Assembly (NCBI GenBank): GCA_030762935.1
Contig: CM060895.1
Location: 41,592,001-41,656,000 of the forward strand
DNA length: 64,000 nucleotides
Direction of reading: 5' to 3'
Source: Hymenopus coronatus
Lineage: Eukaryota > Arthropoda > Insecta > Mantodea > Hymenopodidae
Shown here: one piece after another, positions 60,068 to 64,000 of the stretch
Layout: every line of letters begins with the position of its first letter
How positions within the stretch are numbered: position 1 is the stretch's first letter
Made by a program: the position numbers and the translations under genes
The notes under the pieces: model-generated
What the model was told of the DNA's origin: nothing
The model's input: the letters and a program-made list of their open reading frames with translations, nothing else
The model's database searches: none

Positions 60068-60689
60068 GCCGTACCTAATGGTGATGATGATGATGATGAT
60101 GATTGGAGTTTATGGCGCTCAACTACTGGGTTATCAGCGCCCTTAGATAACTAAAAGAGACACAAGACCGGATTAAAAATGGGTTAAAATCAGCTACGGA
60201 TAAAAAGCAAGCTAAAATTAGACATAAAAGAAACGGTAAAAACTGTCCGTTGCTAAAATAGGTTTAAAAATCCATGAACAATGGTATACAATAAGCCTCA
60301 AATGGGCAATAAACCTACAAAGGGATAAAAACAAAATAATTAAACAAACTATATCCTGACCGTAAAAGTAATTGCTGATAAGCATTTAAAAACCTTTTCA
60401 GCTGTACCGGGGTCATCTCCAAAAACCTCTATGAGGGAGGCCGGCAGCTGAAGAGTCGTGCGAACAGCTGCTAGAGTAGCACACTCTACCAGCATGTGCC
60501 ACCGTCTGTGCTGTTCCACAGTGAGAACATACAGGGCCAGGATCTCGAATAAAAAAGCAGTGGCCAATTCGTAATCAATCTAAGTGCACCTCCTCCCGAC
60601 AAGAAGGGCGTGAGGATGTTGCCCGGATTATAGGGAGATCTTTTACTTTCCTAAGCTTGTTACCGCGGAGAAACGACCAGTCCGGAGTC

Positions 60690-61110
60690 AGCCTGAATAT
60701 ACCGCTCTCCGCACATCTCTATATTCCGCTGTTGCACTGGTAACATTAACACTGGGCGCCGTGACTGCCGATTTCACCGCAAAGTCCGCCATTCCATTTC
60801 CTCGCAAGCCAACGTGTGCAAGAATCCAGGCGCACCCCACATTAGCACCGGAAGCGTCCAAAATGCGGAGGGCGTCCTGGATGTATTGCACTAAAGGATG
60901 GTGATTGTACAGCTCATGAATGTTCTGAAGCGCATTAAGGGAATCGCTCGGAATAAGGCACCCACCTAATCGTCAACGGCGAATATACATAATGGCTTGG
61001 TAAATAGCATGCAGCTCTGCAGTGTAAATAGCAGTATTATTAGGCAAACCGAAAGTATACGCGGTTCGGTCGCAGTAACAAACGCACATCCAGCACCGTT
61101 GGGACCCTTG
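60690..61110 (-). pseudogene. I-clade RNase H pseudogene (in copy I-15)
   Basis: - strand: GSKGPNGAGCAFVTATEP at the start (61070-61125), then NVGCAWILAHVGLRGNGMAD and FAVKSAVTAPSVNVTSA (about 60735-60850). The family's IPGH.G.PGNE.AD motif appears as ILAHVGLRGNGMAD, so the conserved glycine-histidine context is altered. The first Asp (TDGSK) is replaced by the CA run. Confidence 0.7.
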
Positions 61111-61164
61111 CTACCCCCCCGCCACACACACAAACACACACATACATACACACACACAGACTGT

Positions 61165-62942
61165 CTTCTCAGTGGAGAAACGAAAACCGTTTTTCATGCT
61201 CCTATCATAGAGATTGTCTAAACACAGCTGGAGACGGCGTTCCAAAAATGCTTCACGCTGAGAAGTGAAAAAGATGGCAAAATTGTCTACGAACAAGCAG
61301 GACGAGACACTTGTGGAAACACATTGAGATATTGAGTTAATTGCTTTAGCAAACAGCGTCACGCTCAGAACTGACCTCTGTGGCACACCGTTCTGTTAAA
61401 TAAAAAAGGTTTGGTAATACCGAGCCTACCCTGAGTCGGAAAACGCGGTCACTCAAACTCTTGAACAAACAACGATAGGCGTCCACGTAGATTCCAGCTG
61501 AGGAGGGAACTAAGATCCCTGCTTGCCAACATGTATCATAAGCCTTTTCCAGATCAAAAATATTCCAACTGTTTGACAGTTCTTAAGGAATCCGTCCATG
61601 ATCTGCGTGGACAGCAATAAAAGATGGTCAACTGATGAACGTCGACGAAAACCGCACTGGGTGTTGGCGAACAAATTATGAGTTTCAAGCCACCATACCA
61701 ACTACCTACTGATCATGCGTTTTATCACATTACAGATGCAACTGGTGAGGGTAATAGGACGGTAGCTGGAAGGAAAGTGCCGGAGCTTTCCAGTTTCAAA
61801 ACTGAAATGATGGTGGCTTCCCGCCACTTCTCTGGAAAACTGGCGTCAGCCCAGACACGATTATAGACCAGCACTAGGAAAGCCTTACCCCCAGGTGAGA
61901 GGTGGATGCCATCTGGACCGGGTGCAGAGTTTCACGAAGATGAAAGTGCATAGTCTAGGTCCGCGATGGAGAAAGGGTGATTGTAGTCTAAAGTGGAACG
62001 CTTGAGATTCCACCGTTGCCTTGACAGGCAGGAACTCAGGGGAATAGTTATCTGAGCTAGATACCTGAGCGAAAGTACTGCCAAGGGTGCTAGCCACGTC
62101 AAAAGGATCGACTACAGCGCCTCCCGCTGTTTTAAGACCGGCGATGGGCATTTGGGTCGATTTTCCAGTCACACGCCGTAAATTGTTCCATACGACAGAG
62201 GAAACTGCATGTCGGTTGAAAGATGCTACAAATTTACTCCAGGATGTCTTTTTGCTATCCTTAATAATTTGTCTCGCTTTGGTACGCAGTTTTTTTTTTG
62301 TTTTTTTTTTTTGTATTGTATTAGATTATCTAGTGTAAGGCGACGGTGAAAGATCCTGAGAGCACGAATGCATTCAGTCCACCAAGGTACCGGAAATCGA
62401 CGGGTTTGGCCAGTCGAACGCAGAATGTATTGCTCAGCAGCGGAAAAAATTTTATCTGTGAGATGGTGGACTAAATAGTTCACAGAGTCGTGTTCATCGG
62501 AGTTAAATTCAGCCAAGCGGAAATACAGTTCCCAGTTGGCTTGATTTAAGCGCCATCTAGGTAAACGAGTGGAACATACAGCATGTGTCAAAAGACTAAT
62601 AAGACATGGAATCTGGTTACTACGAGTGAAAATCAGATGATATTCCAGGATAGCGAGAGCGCTAACTGTGGGGAACAAATCACTATGCCAAGGTGTGAAA
62701 AACTATGAAAGGCGTCAGAAAGGAAGGTTGGCTCTCCGGTGTTCAGGAGACCAAGATTTATTGTGTCCAAGAAGTCTGCAATTAGCTAACCTCTCGCACA
62801 AGTCCGAAGGGAGCCCCAAAACGGGTGGTGGGCATTGACGTCCCCTACCAAAAGAAAGTGTTGGTAGCTGGGAAACGAGGTGTTCTAAATCAGTGTGTGG
62901 GAGGTCAGGAAGATATATATTGCAAATGGTGAAGCTAATCAA
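61165..62942 (-). pseudogene. I-clade ORF2: endonuclease end, linker and RT (in copy I-15)
   Basis: - strand: TICNIYLPDLPHTDLEHLVS (endonuclease, about 62870-62935) and a shifted GDVNAHHP..W block near 62815. Next come FPVPWWTECIRALRIFHRRL (linker, about 62330-62395), KSTQMPIAGLKTAGGAVVD (about 62115-62170), SSDNYSPEFLPVKATVESQA, TQCGFRRRSSVDHLL (about 61630-61675), QRSVLSVTLFAKAINSI (PQGS block, about 61335-61385), FVDNFAIF (YADD position, about 61270-61295) and NGFRFSTEKTVCV. Several shifts and stops; inactive. Confidence 0.75.
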
Positions 62943-62943
62943 T

Positions 62944-63177
62944 TTTAGCAGTGTTTAACACCCACTTTAAGTGTTTATGGCACAGCAAGCGGTGACACTG
63001 ATACATGAATGATGGAGCACCGGTGGAATGCGATGGCGGGGGAAACCGCAGCACTCAGAGAAAACCCGCCCCAACGCAGCTTTGTGCACCACAAATCTCA
63101 CATGCGGTCGCTTGGGATCGAACCCCGGCCGGCTAGCTGAGAGGCGAGTGCTCTAACCACTCGGCCACGGCGCGGCC
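62944..63177 (-). mobile_element. tRNA-derived SINE, family 3, inserted in I-15 with TSD
   Basis: The tRNA-like head is at the right end. On the - strand GGCCGAGTGGTTAGAGCACT (A-box) and GGGGTTCGATCCCAAG (B-box) occupy about 63110-63172. The body contains 'gcgggttttctctgagtgct' and ends in 'aaacactgctaaaatt'. Flanking direct repeats AAGCTAATCAAT at 62932-62943 and 63178-63189 fix the insertion exactly. Confidence 0.9.
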
Positions 63178-64000
63178 AAGCTAATCAATGGTAACGTAAT
63201 TCTTTCAGCGACAGATTGTATGGGTACAGATTCTGCGTAGACATCATCTCTGACAAGCATATTGGTGCCCCCATGAGCAGGAACACCCTCCGCCGGTAAT
63301 ATACCACACCCTACAGAGGAGTACTGCCTGATTATAACGTTGTCTGAGGACGGAGCTTGGTCTCTTGCAAACATACAACCAAAGGCTGAGTCTGCGGGAG
63401 CGACAATTCAAGCTCTGGTCAATGTGGTCTTATTCCACTATGTTCCTCTGTAGAATAGACATGAATATTATGGGATAATTTCTATATAGAAACGCGTTTC
63501 TGCATATTGGGTCACGCTGGTCGGTTTCATTTATTTTTTTTAGCCGTCGGACTAACGCCTTCTTCAGGAGCACCATCCTGCCGCTTACTGTCCCTGTTGC
63601 AGCGAAGGCAGAATCCTTCTGAGAACCTTGAACTAATCAGAGATACTGATCGGCGAAGATGGTCGTCACCCATTCATGCTGCCCCGCCCCCGCCCCCAGA
63701 AGATTCCTCAGAAGACGATCGACGTGGAGTGTTGCGTGAACTTTCCTGCCCCTTAGATGTTGTGGGAGTTGACTTAACCCTTTGTTTTAAAACGTCGGTG
63801 CGAACATAGCAGCTTTGGCAGATGTAGGTGCCGACAGAGGTTCTCGTAGATTTTGAGTGCTTTGTTAGCGGCCTGGCGATGGTGGTCCCGTTAATATCGC
63901 AAGTTTGAGTAGCGATTTCCCTTCGGTGTACCGGTTTAACTACTAGTGAGCTATATATACCGGACCGCGGGATAGAGGGTTGGCGGATGCACAGGGCCCT

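Larger units (their letters stand above)
60068..64000 (-). mobile_element. I-clade LINE, longest copy, continuing past the window, copy I-15
   Basis: The 3' tail GAT triplets begin at about 60079. Going up on the - strand: C-terminal CCHC (about 60400-60560), RNase H (60690-61110), a CA run (61126-61159) that joins RT to RNase H, RT (61165-62170), linker (62226-62678), endonuclease (62680-63462, broken by a SINE at 62944-63177), ORF2 start at ATG 63462 (MSILQ), then ORF1 sequence to the window end. Compared with copies I-10 and I-13 the RT thumb and RT-RNase H linker (roughly 0.75 kb) are missing at the CA run. Confidence 0.8.

Overview
The window is a piece of a large, transposon-rich insect genome. 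Three things point to an insect: exons of chemoreceptors of the insect gustatory receptor superfamily (sugar-receptor type), a nuclear copy of insect-like mitochondrial 16S rRNA, and a mix of R1-, I- and Jockey-clade LINEs, tRNA-derived SINEs, piggyBac, mariner, hAT and Helitron elements. The species cannot be fixed from the sequence; the mtDNA fragment looks generic to insects. Base composition is AT-rich outside the retroelements.

Only two host protein genes are convincing, both sugar-type gustatory receptors on the + strand. Gene A is represented by its last two exons (21833-22158, with the family's C-terminal TYxxxxxQF motif). Gene B is represented by its first four exons (53365-56623, TM1 to about TM5). 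Neither is complete here; they look like neighbours in a tandem receptor cluster separated by about 31 kb of nested transposons. A possible orphan exon of an unrecognised gene lies on the - strand near 12.5 kb, and a degenerate tRNA-like sequence inside an inverted repeat lies at 52.9-53.1 kb.

Region by region: 0-9 kb holds a SINE, two R1-clade LINEs in tandem (one nearly full length) and the 5' half of an I-clade LINE. 9.7-11.6 kb is a piggyBac relic. 12-20.8 kb holds a mariner relic split by an I-clade insertion with a clear target-site duplication, a BEL/Pao gag fragment, a 5' I-clade fragment and a Jockey-like relic with an internal inversion. 22.8-25.8 kb is a nest of an RTE-like LINE, a TIR-bearing unclassified repeat (here UIR-A), an I-clade fragment and a SINE. 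27.4-35 kb is a stack of I-clade copies, one carrying a 16S rRNA NUMT. 36-42.6 kb has four UIR-A copies. 43.5-46.1 kb is a hAT relic broken by SINEs and an I fragment. 46.4-52.7 kb has a mariner relic and an I-clade copy hosting a Helitron and a second LINE. 57.9-64 kb ends with two more I-clade copies.

The dominant family is one I-clade LINE (ORF1 with zinc knuckles, endonuclease, RT, RNase H, C-terminal CCHC, trinucleotide 3' tail, 5' end CAGGGGC), with about fifteen fragments, nearly all on the - strand. All transposon genes here are broken by stops, shifts or deletions, so nothing in the window looks autonomous. I found no CRISPR array, prokaryotic operon or convincing new gene system; the interest lies in the insertion history, recurrent microsatellite growth at the RNase H site of the I elements, internally deleted derivatives, the NUMT and the foldback tRNA-like element.
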